64,000 nt of DNA from Phlebotomus papatasi (lineage: Eukaryota; Arthropoda; Insecta; Diptera; Psychodidae): contig NC_077225.1 of the NCBI RefSeq assembly GCF_024763615.1, positions 372,001-436,000 on the forward strand, read 5' to 3'. The number at the start of each line of letters is the position of its first letter. The first letter of the stretch is position 1. Positions 12,251 through 25,211 of the stretch are shown here, in pieces. The notes beneath the pieces were generated by a model, which was given only the letters and a program-made list of their open reading frames with translations, was not told the origin of the DNA and searched no databases. Position numbers and translations under genes: made by a program.

Positions 12251-13977
12251 CGCCAACTGCCTGAAGAGTAACATTGTGAGCAGAAAAGTCATCTTAAATA
12301 AGTCAAATCCTGATGATTGGCTCTCACTTCCCCTAATTGGGAATACTACAACCAGTTACTCATCTACATCATTGCTTCCAGATTTCATCTTCCGATCCAG
12401 TACTACTTATCATAAATTGGCTGTCCATACCAAGCATTTGTTCTTATAAACCATGTAGAAGAAAAATTAACATCAATGCAGAGTAATATTGCTGCATTTC
12501 TTTCATCAAAGAAAGTCTCCAGATGTGAGAAATCCTAACGAGTGTATCATACACTCAATTGGAAGTACTTTAATCATGTATGCTTCCATAACATATCTTC
12601 ATTCACGAATGATCTTCAAGACTACAACTGAATGTGAATGAATAGGTCTTTCTTTAATAAGAAAACGTCTTAAAGTAACATCTAGCTACCAAATCAACTT
12701 TAAGGATCATCAAGTCAACCACAACGTATTATCTGCAAACATGATGATACTAAGGATGAATTTCGCGTTGCAGACACCTTCACCATGTGTGTATCTGTAA
12801 TACATCTATGTTCATTCTCCTGTCCAGACTAAATTCTTCGTAGCTGCGGTTGTTACTAAAATGGCTCTGTGACTTCGTCATACCATCGAGTCAATTCCAT
12901 CACTTCATTTGAAATATAATGAAGATGTGGTTCTGCCACACATCCAACTTCAAGAGATGTCATCATGCTCCTTTGAGGACTTTAAGCATTTCATTATCCG
13001 GGCATTCTAATACATTGGAAGCCGTTATCCACGCTTGTTCATCAATAGGGCAAACAATTCATCGACAACTGCTCCTGAAGAATCCAGTCGCCAGATTATC
13101 TCTTCACAACAGAGGTGAAATGTCATCTTCGTTTTCAATGATTGCTTGACATCATCTACAATACAGCAATCTCCAATCTTGTTTCTGATCCTTGTTCCTG
13201 ATCCTGGTTCCTGATATATCCTAATTGTGTTAACTATATCCTTCGTCGATACCAAAGTTCAACAATATCAATATCATCAAGTCACCAACAGGCCAGCCCA
13301 GTCAGGATTTAATACAAGATTTCTGATTCATCATCAACATGTAAAACCGAGTTGATCAACCTACAACCATAACTAGGCATCGTTACCATAGCGTTCTGTC
13401 ATCTTACATCTTGCTTCTTCAAGTTTGATACAATAAACAATCAGTCAAGAACATCATCCAAACATCCATGAAAACGCTGCAAAATTGCTGTCATCCTCAG
13501 CCTCGCCAAGTCGCCAATTCTCAAACCAGGCATCATGCTGAAGTATAGCTGCGACATCCGTGCCTACGTTTCCACTCTCTGTGATCAAAAACAAATCAGA
13601 GAACCCCATTTTGAAGCTATCAGCAAGCCACCCGAAGATCAACATTGCCATCTAGCAATAGTCAATATTGTGTGTCGTCAATTGACGCTCCACCGTGGTA
13701 ATCATAATCATTCTGTTGATTACCATTCATCCCATGAACAATGTTAACATCGCTGCTGAGGAGAAATCCACGCAGATTAACTCCATCCTGTGAGCAATTT
13801 TCACAAAGAAACGCCAATAAGACGTCCATGTAACTCAACCAACGCAGAACAAACGTCTAATCGGTTCAACAACAAGCAGCAGAAGCAGAAGAAGGAAGGC
13901 TTCAATTTTAATCTCTCCCCTAGATCCGGCCTACCTTGGAAAAGATCTTCATCACATCTTCCCGGAGGCGCCCAGGA
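12251..13977 (+). other. BEL-1 3' interior, no recognisable genes
   Basis: AT-rich sequence with frequent stops in all frames, rich in CATC and ATCATCAAGTCA-like words. No integrase core motif (D-DNGTNF-GGLWEA) is visible. A polypurine tract would be expected just before 13978; the nearest candidate is CCCGGAGGCGCCCAGGA. Confidence 0.6.
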
Positions 13978-15407
13978 TGTTCCGGATAGGAACATGCCTT
14001 TTCTTCAATATATGAGAAATTGTATGTAAAACCCCATGAGCAAAAATGATAAAGATTAGGCTTAGATTTTTGCACTATAAGTGATCCAAAATTAGAAATT
14101 ATCCATCTCATCAAGCAGATATATAATCCAAATATGCTTTAAGATAGTTTCATCCTTTAAGGATCATTAGTTTACTTAATAATCATGCCAATCCTTGGGC
14201 ATAACATTCAGATACAAAATTTCTCATTGAACACTAAATTGCATATTTTTAGGGATAGTTTTTTATCATAAATATCCATAGTTTATTATTCATATATGCA
14301 AGATCATTTTTCTACACTATCAAACTGTAACTATACTTGATATCGTTAGTCCAATCCTTATAGTGTAAGAAAAAACCATATGAATCCTTTATCATGTCTC
14401 ATAGCATCTTCAATTTAAGATTAAATGCACTGTTAATCCGAATTTCAGATGGAAATTACCATCAATAGAATCGTACTAAAGCCGATTATCACTTTCTAAA
14501 GGATTCATCCTTCAAATCAATATATTTCAGGATATATTTAAGATATTCATTTTTATATGACAATTCATCCAGTGAATGACCGACCTATTTAACGTGCGTC
14601 ATTGGGTGAAGAAGACAAACAAGAAAAATGCAATTCTGCATATCAGGCATATATTCAAATATAGGGACTTAGCAATTTTCAAACAATGCTCAATAGTGGG
14701 AGACCACAAATTTTGTATAAAAACCCATAATTTTTGTAAATAAATTTAGATTTCGCATTACCAGGGAACCAAGCGTTTCTTTTCGGCATTTAATTGCCTT
14801 TGTCTCTTCTGCGATTTCTCAGGACCACTTTGGCCAAGTCCAGCGGCACTCTAGTGCCTTCCACTTCAGCGGCCAAAGAGTCTGGCTTGTCTTTAGCGGC
14901 ATCTAAAGTGCCTTTCTCTCAGCAGCCAGACACTCGGCTCTGTTGCCTGGACTCAGCGGCTTTACATAAAGCCTAAGGACCTAAAGTGGCAACATCTTCT
15001 GGCTTTGTTCGTCGGCATTAGGATTGCCTACTTTCAGCAGCCAGAAGAGGCTCCGCTGCCTACCACTGCGGCTTTAAATAGCCTATCTTAAGTGGCAGCT
15101 CGGACTTTGAGGAATTGAAGATATTTTCTCCCTGAGGCATTCGTGCCCGGTGCACAGACCAAGTCTCTGTTTTACGCTCTGGAGGCATCAGATTAGTCTG
15201 GTCGCCATCACTGAGGGGCATTCCTGCCTGTATCCCAGTGGCATTCAATTGCCGTTACCAGGGGCTGTCTTTAAAAGACGCCGAGCGACACCGAAAGGGT
15301 AGAAAACCTTCAATAAATCAACAGTCTAAAGAGCAGGGAATTTCTTGGCGAGATCTGAGAAATCTTCCTCCTCTATATTGGCTCCTGCAGCCTGATTGGA
15401 GCCAACA
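13978..15407 (+). repeat. BEL-1 3' LTR
   Basis: 1430-bp partner of 7906-9335 at a constant offset of 6072. The TATA box is at 14716-14723 and AATAAA at 14739-14744. The LTR ends CAACA at 15407, followed by the GAGGC target copy at 15408-15412, after which the satellite resumes. Confidence 0.95.
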
Positions 15408-15412
15408 GAGGC

Positions 15413-18400
15413 TAAAAAAAATTTGTCATGGACATGTTTTATGGGGAAAGGATTTTGTATTTTAGGTCTATGTAAAAACAGGGTTAAAAAAATTTAAAAA
15501 AGATTATGATACTTGGGTAAATAAAAAAAGCTTCGTGAAAAAATCTATTGGGGCTAAAAAAAAATTTGTCAAGGACAGGTCTTAGGAGAAAGGATTTTGT
15601 GTTTTAGGTCGATGTAAAAACAGGGTTAAAAAAATAAAAAAAAAAGATTTTGCTACTTGGGTAAATGAAAAAGGCTTCGTGAAAAAATCTATTGAGCCTA
15701 AAAAAAATTTGTCAAGGACAGATTTTAGGGGGAAAGGATTTTGTGTTTTAGGTCAATGTAAAAACAGGTTCACAAAAAAAATAAAAAAAAGATTATGATA
15801 CTTGGGTAAATAAAGCTTCGTGAAAAATCTATTGAGGCTAAAAAAAAATTGTCAAGGACATGTTTTATGGGGAAAGGATTTTGTGCTTTAGGTCAATCTA
15901 AAAACAGGGTTAAAAAAAATTTAAAAAAAAGATTATACTTGGGTAAATGAAAAAGGCTTCGTGAAAAAATCTATTGAGCCTAAAAAGAAATGTGTCAAGG
16001 ACAGATTTTAGGGGGAAAGGATTTTGTATTTCAGGTCAATGTAAAAACAGGTTTAAAAAAAATTTAAAAAAAGATTCTGATGCTTGGGTAAATGAAAGAG
16101 GCTTCGTGAAAAATCTATTGGGGCTAAAAAAAAATTTGTCAAGGACAGATTTTAGGGGGAAAGGATTTTGTGTTTTAGGTCAATGTAAAAACAGGATTAA
16201 AAAAAAATTAAAAAAAAAAGATTATACTTGGGTAAATGAAAAAGGCTTCGTGAAAAAATCTATTGAGCCTAAAAAATTTGTCAAGGACAGGTTTCAGGGG
16301 GAAAGGATTTTGTGCTTTAGGTCGATGTAAAAACAGGGTTAAAAAAAATAAAAAAAAATTATGATACTTGGGTAAATAAAGCTTCGTGAAAAAATCTATT
16401 GGGGCTAAAAAAAATTTGTCAAGGACAGGTTTTAGGGGGAAAGGATTTTGTGTTTTAGGTTGATGTAAAAACAGGGTTAAAAAAAATTTAAAAAAAATTA
16501 TGATACTTGGGTAAATAAAGCCTCGTGAAAAAATCTATTGGGGCTAAAAACAAATTTGTCAAGGACAGGTTTTAGGGGGAAAGGATTTTGTGTTTTAGGT
16601 CGATGTTAAAACAGAGTTAAAAAAAAATTTAAAAAATTATGATACTTGGGTAAATAAAGCTTCGTGAAAAAATCTATTGGGGCTAAAAAAATTTGTCAAG
16701 GACAGGTTTTAGGGGGAAAGAATTTTGTGTTTTAGGTCGATGTAAAAACAGGGTTAAAAAAAATTAAAAATAAATTATGATACTTGGGTAAATAAAGCTT
16801 CGTGAAAAAATCTATTGGGGCTAAAAAAAATTTGTCAAGGACAGGTTTTAGGGGGAAAGGATTTTGTGTTTTATGTCGATGTAAAAACAGGGTTAAAAAA
16901 AATTTTAAAAAAATTATGATACTTGGGTAAATAAAGCTTCGTGAAAAAATCTATTGCGACTAAAAAAATTTGTCAAGGACATGTTTTATGGGGAAAGGAT
17001 TTTGTATTTTAGGTCAATGTAAAAACAGGGTTACAAAAATTTAAAAAAGATTATGATACTTGGGTAAATAAAAAAAGCTTCGTGAAAAAATCTATTGGGG
17101 CTAAAAAAAAAATTTGTCAAGGACAGGTCTTAGGAGAAAGGATTTTGTGTATTAGGTCGATGTAAAAACAGAGTTAAAAAAAATTAAAAAAAAAAAAAGA
17201 TTTTGCTACTTGGGTAAATGAAAAAGGCTTCGTGAAAAAATCTATTGAGCCTAAAAAAAATTTGTCAAGGACATATTTTAGGGGGAAAGGATTTTGTGTT
17301 TTAGGTCAATGTAAAAACAGGGTCACAAAAAAAAAATAAAAAAAGATTATGATACTTGGGTAAATAAAGCTTCGTGAAAAATCTATTGAGGCTAAAAAAA
17401 ATTGTCAAGGACATGTTTTATGGGGAAAGGATTTTGTATTTTAGGTCAATGTAAAAACAGGGTTAAAAAAAATTAAAAAAAAGATTCTGATGCTTGGGTA
17501 AATGAAAGAGGCTTCGTGAAAAATCTATTGGGGCTAAAAACAAATTTGTCAAGGACAGGTTTTAGGGGGAAAGGATTTTGTGTTTTATGTCGATGTAAAA
17601 ACAGGGTTAAAAAAAATTAAAAAAAGATTCTGATGCTTGGGTAAATGAAAAAGGCTTCGTGAAAAATCTATTGGGGCTAAAAAAAATTTGTCAAGGACAG
17701 ATTTTAGGGGGAAAGGATTTTGTATTTCAGGTTAATGTAAAAACAGGTTTAAAAATAATTTAAAAAAAGATTCTGATATTTGGGTAAATGAAAGAGGCTT
17801 CGTGAAAAATCTATTGGGGCTAAAAAAAAATTTGTCAAGGACAGGTTTTAGGGGGAAAGGATTTTGTGTTTTAGGTCAATGTAAAACAGGGTTAAAAAAA
17901 AATTAAAAAAAAAAGATTATACTTGGGTAAATGAAAAAGGCTTCGTGAAAAAATCTATTGAGCCTAAAAAAAATTTGTCAAGGACAGATTTTAGGGGGAA
18001 AGGATTTTGTGCTTTAGGTCGATGTAAAAACAGGGTTAAAAAAATTAAAAAAAATTATGATACTTGGGTAAATAAAAAAAGCTTCGTGAAAAAATCTATT
18101 GGGGCTAAAAAAAAAATTGTCAAGGACAGGTCTTAGGAGAAAGGATTTTGTGTTTTAGGTCGATGTAAAAACAGGGTTAAAAAAATTAAAAAAAAAGATC
18201 TTGCTACTTGGGTAAATGAAAAAGGCTTCGTGAAAAAATCTATTGAGCCTAAAAAAAATTTGTCAAGGACAGATTTTAGGGGGAAAGGATTTTGTATTTC
18301 AGGTCAATGTAAAAACAGATTTAAAAAAAATAAAAAAAAGATTCTGATGCTTGGGTAAATGAAAGAGGCTTCGTGAAAAATCTATTGGGGCTAAAAAAAA

Positions 18401-20840
18401 ATTTGTCAAGGACAGGTTTTAGGGGGAAAGGATTTTGTGTTTTAGGTCAATGTAAAAACAGAGTTAAAAAAAAATTTAAAAAAAAGATTATACTTGGGTA
18501 AATGAAAAAGGCTTTGTTAAAAAATCTATTGAGCCTAAAAAAATTTGTCAAGGACAGGTTTTAGGGGGAAAGCATTTTGTGCTTTAGGTCGATGTAAAAA
18601 CAGGGTTAAAAAAAAATTAAAAGAAAATTATGATACTTGGGTAAATAAAGCTTCGTGAAAAAATCTATTGGGGCTAAAAAAATTTGTCAAGGACATGTTT
18701 TATGGGGAAAGGATTTTGTATTTTAGGTCAATGTAAAAACAGGGTTAAAAAAATTTAAAAAAAGATTATGATACTTGGGTAAATAAAAAAAGCTTCGTGA
18801 AAAAATCTATTGGGGCTAAAAAAAAATTTGTCAAGGACAGGTCTTAGGAGAAAGGATTTTGTGTTTTAGGTCGATGTAAAAACAGGGTTAAAAAAATTAA
18901 AAAAAAAGATTTTGCTACTTGGGTAAATGAAAAAGGCTTCGTGAAAAAATCTATTGAGCCTAAAAAAAATTTGTCAAGGACAGATTTTAGGGGGAAAGGA
19001 TTTTGTGTTTTAGGTCAATGTAAAAACAGGTTCACAAAAAAAATAAAAAAAAGATTATGATACTTGGGTAAATAAAGCTTCGTGAAAAATCTATTGAGGC
19101 TAAAAAAAAAAATTGTCAAGGACATGTTTTATGGGGAAAGGATTTTGTATTTTAGGTCAATGTAAAAACAGGGTTAAAAAAAATTTAAAAAAAAGATTAT
19201 ACTTGGGTAAATGAAAAAGGCTTCGTGAAAAAATCTATTGAGCCTAAAAAGAAATGTGTCAAGGACAGATTTTAGGGGGAAAGGATTTTGTATTTCAGGT
19301 CAATGTAAAAACAGGTTTAAAAAAAATTAAAAAAAGATTCTGATGCTTGGGTAAATGAAAGAGGCTTCGTGAAAAATCTATTGGGGCTAAAAAAAAATTT
19401 GTCAAGGACAGGTTTTAGGGGGAAAGGATTTTGTGTTTTAGGTCAATGTAAAAACAGAGTTAAAAAAAAATTAAAAAAAAAGATTATACTTGGGTAAATG
19501 AAAAAGGCTTCGTGAAAAAATCTATTGAGCCTAAAAAAATTTGTCAAGGACAGGTTTTAGGGGGAAAGGATTTTGTGCTTTAGGTCGATGTAAAAACAGG
19601 GTTAAAAAAAATTTAAAAAAAAAATTATGATACTTGGGTAAATAAAGCTTTGTGAAAAAATCTATTGGGGCTAAAAAAAAATGTGTCAAGGACAGATTTT
19701 AGGGTGAAAGGATTTTGTGTTTTAGGTCAATGTAAAAACAGAGTTAAAAAAAATAAAAAAAAAGATTATACTTGGGTAAATGAAAAAGGCTTCGTGAAAA
19801 AATCTATTGAGCCTAAAAAAATTTGTCAAGGACAGGTTTTAGGGGGAAAGGATTTTGTGTTTTAGGTCAATGTAAAAACAGGGTCACAAAAAAAAATAAA
19901 AAAAAGATTATGATACTTGGGTAAATAAAGCTTCGTGAAAAATCTATTGAGGCTTAAAAAAAAATTGTCAAGGACAGGTTTTATGGGGAAAGGATTTTGT
20001 GTTTTAGGTCGATGTAAAAACAGAGTTAAAAAAAAAATTAAAAAAAAAAAGATTATACTTGGGTAAATGAAAAAGGCTTCGTGAAAAAATTTATTGAGCC
20101 TAAAAAGAAATGTGTCAAGGACAGATTTTAGGGGGAAAGGATTTTGTATTTCGGGTCAATGTAAAAGCAGGTTTAAAAAAAAATTAAAAAAGATTCTGAT
20201 GCTTGGGTAAATGAAAGAGGCTTCGTGAAAAATCTACTGGGGCTAAAAAAAAATTGTCAAAGACAGGTTTTAGGGGGAAAGGATTTTGTGTTTTAGGTCA
20301 ATGTAAAAACAGAGTTAAAAAAAATAAAAAAAAAGATTATACTTGGGTAAATGAAAAAGGCTTCGTGAAAAAATCTATTGAGCCTAAAAAAATTTGTCAA
20401 GGACAGGTTTTAGGGGGAAAGGATTTTGTGCTTTAGGTCGATGTAAAAACAGGGTTAAAAAAAATTTAAAAAAAAATATGATACTTGGGTAAATAAAGCT
20501 TCGTGAAAAAATCTATTGGGGCTAAAAAAATTTGTCAAGGACAGGTTTTATGGGGAAAGGATTTTGTGTTTTAGGTCAATGTAAAAACAGAGTTAAAAAA
20601 AATTAAAAAAAATTATGATACTTGGGTAAATAAAGCTTCGTGAAAAAATCTGTTGCGCCTAAAAACAAATTTGTCAAGGACAGGTTTTATGGGGAAAGGA
20701 TTTTGTGTTTTAGGTCGATGTAAAAACAGAGTTAAAAAAAAAATTAAAAAAAAAAGATTTTGCTACTTGGGTGAATAAAAAAAGCTTCGTGAAAAAATCT
20801 ATTGGGGGCTCAAAAGGGTTTTTCAAGGACAGGTCTTAGG
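15413..20840 (+). repeat. ~138-bp satellite array, right part
   Basis: Same satellite as 1-7905, about 39 units. The array resumes directly after the BEL-1 target duplication. From 16684 to about 18070 the order and private variants of the units repeat those of bases 1-1385. Shared variants include the GTAAAACAGGG deletion near 1195 and 17880, and TTTAAAAATAATTT near 1060 and 17745. The last unit is degenerate (GGGGGCTCAAAAGGGTTTTT) and ends near 20840. Confidence 0.96.
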
Positions 20841-21216
20841 AGTATATCTCATTAACTTTCCAGTGAGCTATCATTAATTAAATTCTGATCACTAGAAGAT
20901 GAATTATCAGCGAATAAATGAGTTGGCACATTTGTGTTTCTGAACATTTTAAACTTACCAATTGTTTTTTTTTTAAATCTATTTCTTATCCGATCTCAAT
21001 AAAATTTTGCAAAAACATTGTCTACTAAATAAGCAATATTCCACTAAAATATTGAGATAAAATACTCAGTAGTTTTCCGTAGAGAAATTTATTCCGGGCG
21101 AATTTATGAATTTCTGGTGATTTTCACTTTACTTAAAGTGGCCTTGGAGCACCTCTAAACGACGTCCGATATTTTTCATGTCTAAGAAGCATTTAATTGT
21201 CTCATCATATAGAACA
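20841..21216 (-). repeat. Possible partial 3' LTR (U3) of BEL-3
   Basis: Downstream of the pol frame, the minus strand has a purine-rich CCCAGGCGGAAAAA followed by TGTTCTATATGATGAGACA at 21216, which fits a polypurine tract and an LTR start. The sequence stops at the satellite junction. It shares no visible similarity with 28389-29199. That is expected only if the two are non-overlapping parts of an LTR longer than about 1.2 kb. Confidence 0.4.
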
Positions 21217-21258
21217 TTTTTCCGCCTGGGCAAAAAAAGACTTTTTTTTTGAAACACC

Positions 21259-23025
21259 CTACCTGTAGGTATGCAAATTTTCTCGATGCATAATGCCATT
21301 TCGCGGGTTTTTTTCGGTCCCGAAAATGTGCATAATGCCGGGATCTAGTGTAGGCCGTTTCAAGGATTTGCCATTCACTCTTACCACCACCACCCTGACT
21401 TTCTGATCCCTTCCTCGTAGTACACTTTCGACAAGGCCCATGGGCCACTCAACATTTGCTGCAGACTCCGACTTTAGCAATACTACATCTCCTATGGCAA
21501 TGTTGGGGCTCTCTTGGTTCCATAAATGGCGTTGTTGTAACGAATGTAAGTACTCGACTTTCCAACGTCGCACAAAATCGTTCCTCAGTTTGGTGCAAAG
21601 TTGCCAACGCCTCAAAGTGTCTATTTGTTCAGGATCATCTGGTCCGATTGGCAATTGGATTGGAGCATGGCCAATCAAAAAATCTCCAGGGGTAAGACAT
21701 TTGTAGTCTCCTGGATGATCAGTCACTGCCACCAATGGCCTGCTGTTTAACACTGCCTCAATCTGTATCACAACAGTATTTAGTTCCTCATACGTCAATA
21801 TTGCTCGCCCTACCACTCGCACGAAATGATGCTTAAAACTTCTCACTGCGGCTTCCCATAATCCGCCTTGGTGGGGAGCTAGAGGAGGGTTGAACAGCCA
21901 TTGAATGTGAAGTCTTGATGACAAATCAGACAATTCTTGCTGAGTGGCATGTTCTTTCAGAAGCTGATAGAGTTCTTTCGATGCCCCCACAAAATTGGTT
22001 CCATTGTCGCTGTGCATGTGTGATGGCATGCCACGTCTCGCAATAAACCTTCGAAATGCACTGATAAAAGCCTTCGTTGAAAGCGAGGTGAGAACCTCCA
22101 AATGCACAGCTTTTGTGCTCATGCATATGAATATGCAAACATAGGCTTTTTCTTGGGCAGATCCTCTTGGAGCTCTTTTGATTAAAACATGGCCAGTCAA
22201 GTCAACTCCTGTGTGCAAAAAGGGTCTAGTGAGAGTAACTCTGTACTCTAGAAGAGATCCCATCAGTTGTTGTGACATCTTCGGTTTCGCTCGAATACAA
22301 ACTACACATTTGTGCGCTACCCTTCGAACCAAGCTTTTCCCCTTGACAGGCCAGAATCTTTTTCGAATTGATGAAAGAGTTTCCTGAGGTCCAGAGTGAA
22401 GGAGTCTCACATGCTCTGCTTCAGCGATCCACTCGGCCAGTTTCCCGTGAGGGAGAATGATTTGGAATTTGGCGTCATAATTCTCATGAGCGGAATCAAT
22501 TCTTCCCCCAACTCGCAAAATGCCATCAATGTCCACAAAAGGGTAAAGTGTTCGCAGGTATCTATCAACCTCGTTTCTGCGATTCGACTGGATTTTCTCT
22601 AAGGTTGTCTTCAAATGGTTCTCTTGTTCCCACTTGATCAGGAATTTTTCAGCCACTTGTAGTTCTGTCACCGTCAGAAATGGAAAAGACTCATCCGCAT
22701 TTGCAGAACTTCTTGTGATTCTTCTTCGTGGTTGCTTGAACTTGGCTGCTGCTCTGAAAACCCATGCAAGAACTTTGGTGGCTTTGATGAATGAACTGCA
22801 ATTCTCTATGAGATGATTATAGATGGCATTTGGATCAGTCCTAGAATCAAGCATTGCAGTACAAACTGAAGGCTCAGGCTGTTCTTCTGGAGAAAATTCT
22901 GGAGGCCATTGACTACCATCTTCCTGCAGCCAACTAGGACCATGCCACCATAGAGAGTTCGATATAAGATTCAAGACTTTGCATCCCCTTGAAAGCACAT
23001 CAGCTGCATTTTGCTTCGTTGGCAC
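21259..23025 (-). pseudogene. BEL-3 pol C-terminal part: RNase H end, integrase, DUF5641
   Basis: This open stretch of 588 codons has no ancestral start; it continues the upstream frame after a frameshift near 23030. It begins in the RNase H end (NAADVLSRG). A zinc-binding H-H-C-C segment follows (HVRLLHSGP to CVVCIRAKP, residues ~205-255). The integrase core retains all three catalytic residues: D in GVDLTG (~272), D in HSDNGTNF (~340) and E in GGLWEAAVRS (~392). The C-terminal DUF5641 domain contains LRRWQLC, RHLWNQE and VRVNGKSLKRP. The integrase itself looks intact; the damage lies upstream. Confidence 0.9.
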
Positions 23026-24770
23026 ATGCCTCCATTGTGAAGGTGTGGAAATGAGCGAATTATCATGACACGATTCCGAACAAAAACGTCTCGATGAGCT
23101 TTGGAGTGAATCTGGTAGAGAACAACTTTGACATCTGTCCAGTAATATCTCTCCTGTATGCCCAACGACTCACCTACGGCAGACATCAGTTGTACGGATA
23201 ACTCAGCACCACTGAGTTCAGCTTTTGGAATGGTAAGTGATTGTGCATGATCATCCTTTGAACTAATGGGATTCAACCTCGATTTTGCACTCACTAAACC
23301 AGAACAACGCCGATGGTTACTGTCTTCATATATCAAGTACACTGCTGCTCCATATGCGAGATTACTTGCATCGGAAAACGCGTGAAGCTCCTTCTTCACT
23401 GGATTTTCTACCGCACAAATCCATCTAGGAATGCATAAGTCGTCAACATTTTTCAAATCTCCCACGAAAGCTTCCCATTGTCTATCCAGACATTCCGGAA
23501 CCTCATCATCCCATTCAAGCCCTTTTCTCCACAAAACTTGCATAATCACTTTGGCTGACGTCACTACTGGGGCAATCAGACCACATGGGTCAAAATTCTG
23601 AGCTATTTTTGAGAGTATGTTTCTCTTAGTGACAGGAGTGGACTGTAAATCTTCTGCTACTCGGAACTTGAATTCATCTTCCCGTGGATTCCAAATGATA
23701 CCCAGCGTTTTTGACTCTTCATCCAGTATAAGGTCAGAATCATCTGCATTGTGATCATTGTTAACAAGAATTTGTGGACGGTTGCTTCTGAATTTGGATA
23801 ATTCCATTCCAGCAGTTCTCAAGATGCCAGTCAGTTGTTCTTTGACTGTTAAAGCCTCCTGAACAGTTGACACTGAAATCAAGCAGTCATCAACATAAAA
23901 GTTGTGACGCAAAACTGACGCGGCAAGGGGGTACGTTTGACTTTCATCTTCAGCTATCTTATTCAACACCCGGGTGGCCAAAAATGGTGATGCAGCCACT
24001 CCGAAGCACACCCTCGTGAACCGATAATCAATTACCTCACTGCCCTCCTTCCACAAAAATCGGTGGTAGTTTTTATGAGGAGAATGTAATGCAACCTGGA
24101 GGTACATCTTTTTTATATCACATGTAAGTGTTATCTCATTCAGGCGGAACCTCCACAGAATGGAAATCAGTGTAGGTTGCACTACAGGGCAAGCTTTAAT
24201 GTAGTCATTGAAACTTAATCCAGTCTTTGTCCTCGAACTTGCATTGAATACAATTCGAGTTTCTGTAGAAACTGCATTTTCCTTTACCACAGCGTGATGG
24301 GTAAGGTAATAGGAAGGATTTGACAACTCAGTCAGCGGAACCCTTTCAATGATGCCTTGTGACAAGTACTCTTTAAAAATGGTATCATATTCTGCAAAGA
24401 GTCTTGGATGCCTTGGCAATCTGGACAAGAGATAGTTTAACTGACGAGTGGCAATCAATTTATTATCAGCGAGATCTTCAATATTTGGTTTCAGGGGAAT
24501 TTGAACAACATATCGACCCTCTGAATTTTTAAGAGTAGTCAAACGAAACTGCTCCTCAACTTCGCGATGTTCAGATTCAATAATTGTCTCCTTAGGGATC
24601 TCCTCAATCTCCCAAAATCGTTTAATTGTCCGGTCAATGCTGGCGAGAGTGGTTATGTAACAAGCTCCAGTGGGCCCCCTCTCTTCGGGACATGGTCCTA
24701 CAACCAACCATCCGAACACGCTTGACTGCAGAATGGGCATTCCCTCACCTAATTCCTGGCGTTCATTCAA
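22971..24770 (-). pseudogene. BEL-3 pol middle part: reverse transcriptase and RNase H
   Basis: 599 open codons. The BEL/Pao reverse transcriptase is clear: YLTHHAVVKE and TRIVFNASS, then TCDIKKMYLQ, FGVAASPFLATR and the catalytic FYVDDCLISV (~residue 295). The connection segment and RNase H follow, with HAFSDAS (~467) conserved. The frame collapses after VRNRVMIIRSF into unrelated residues, because a frameshift moves the reading frame to the next segment. Its start is in the same frame as the protease segment and is separated from it by a single TGA at 24780-24782. Confidence 0.9.
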
Positions 24771-24779
24771 GAAATATTG

Positions 24780-25211
24780 TCACACATGGGCACCGCCAAT
24801 GAGGAGATCAATTTTTTGACTGACGTGCCAAGAGGGATCGGCCAATTTAAGATTTGGGGGTAGGGAAATTTGTGATAAGTCCACATCCCAGTTAGGCTGA
24901 TCTCCCACAACTTTGGGCATGACAATACAATCAAGTGACTCAGTTATGAACTCGAGACCCCTCTGGTATCGCATTTTTATTTCAACTTCATGCTGACTGG
25001 CCTGAGATATAGATCCAACCCCATCTACCATAAGATTACTTCGTCTTGGCTTCAAACTTAAACGTTGGCACATGCGTGACGTTATAATATTAATTTGGGA
25101 GGCGGGATCGAGTACTACTCGGCACGTCAGTGAAATATTGTCAGGACCCAAGAGAGAAACGATCGCAGTTGCAAACAAAACCTTAGTCTTCACTCCCCCA
25201 TCCAGCTCCAC
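24780..25211 (-). pseudogene. BEL-3 aspartic protease segment
   Basis: 143 codons that match the BEL/Pao retropepsin (DUF1758-type). The active-site region reads VVLDPASQINIIT, so the catalytic Asp is kept with the D-P-A-S variant. The typical DLLIGG motif lies near the end. An in-frame TGA at 24780 cuts it from reverse transcriptase, which continues in the same frame. It overlaps the end of the gag frame by 29 bases, so either a frameshift mutation or a natural gag-pol frameshift lies near 25200. Confidence 0.85.

Larger units (their letters stand above)
7906..15407 (+). mobile_element. BEL-1: young non-autonomous BEL/Pao LTR retrotransposon
   Basis: This complete LTR element is 7502 bp long. 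Two 1430-bp direct repeats (7906-9335 and 13978-15407) start TGTTCC and end CAACA. They are flanked by the 5-bp duplication GAGGC at 7901-7905 and 15408-15412, the size usual for BEL/Pao. I saw only one difference between the LTRs (T at 7987, A at 14059), so insertion was recent. The 4.6-kb interior has no gag, protease, reverse-transcriptase core or integrase. Its only recognisable coding part is an RNase H-like ORF. The RNase H and connection region resembles that of BEL-2 in this window. Mobilisation would therefore need proteins from another copy (inference). Confidence 0.95.

Noticed and set aside
20841..21216. A matched LTR pair for BEL-3 with 28389-29199
   Set aside because: I found no shared sequence between the two segments; they can only be non-overlapping parts of one LTR, which is not demonstrated.
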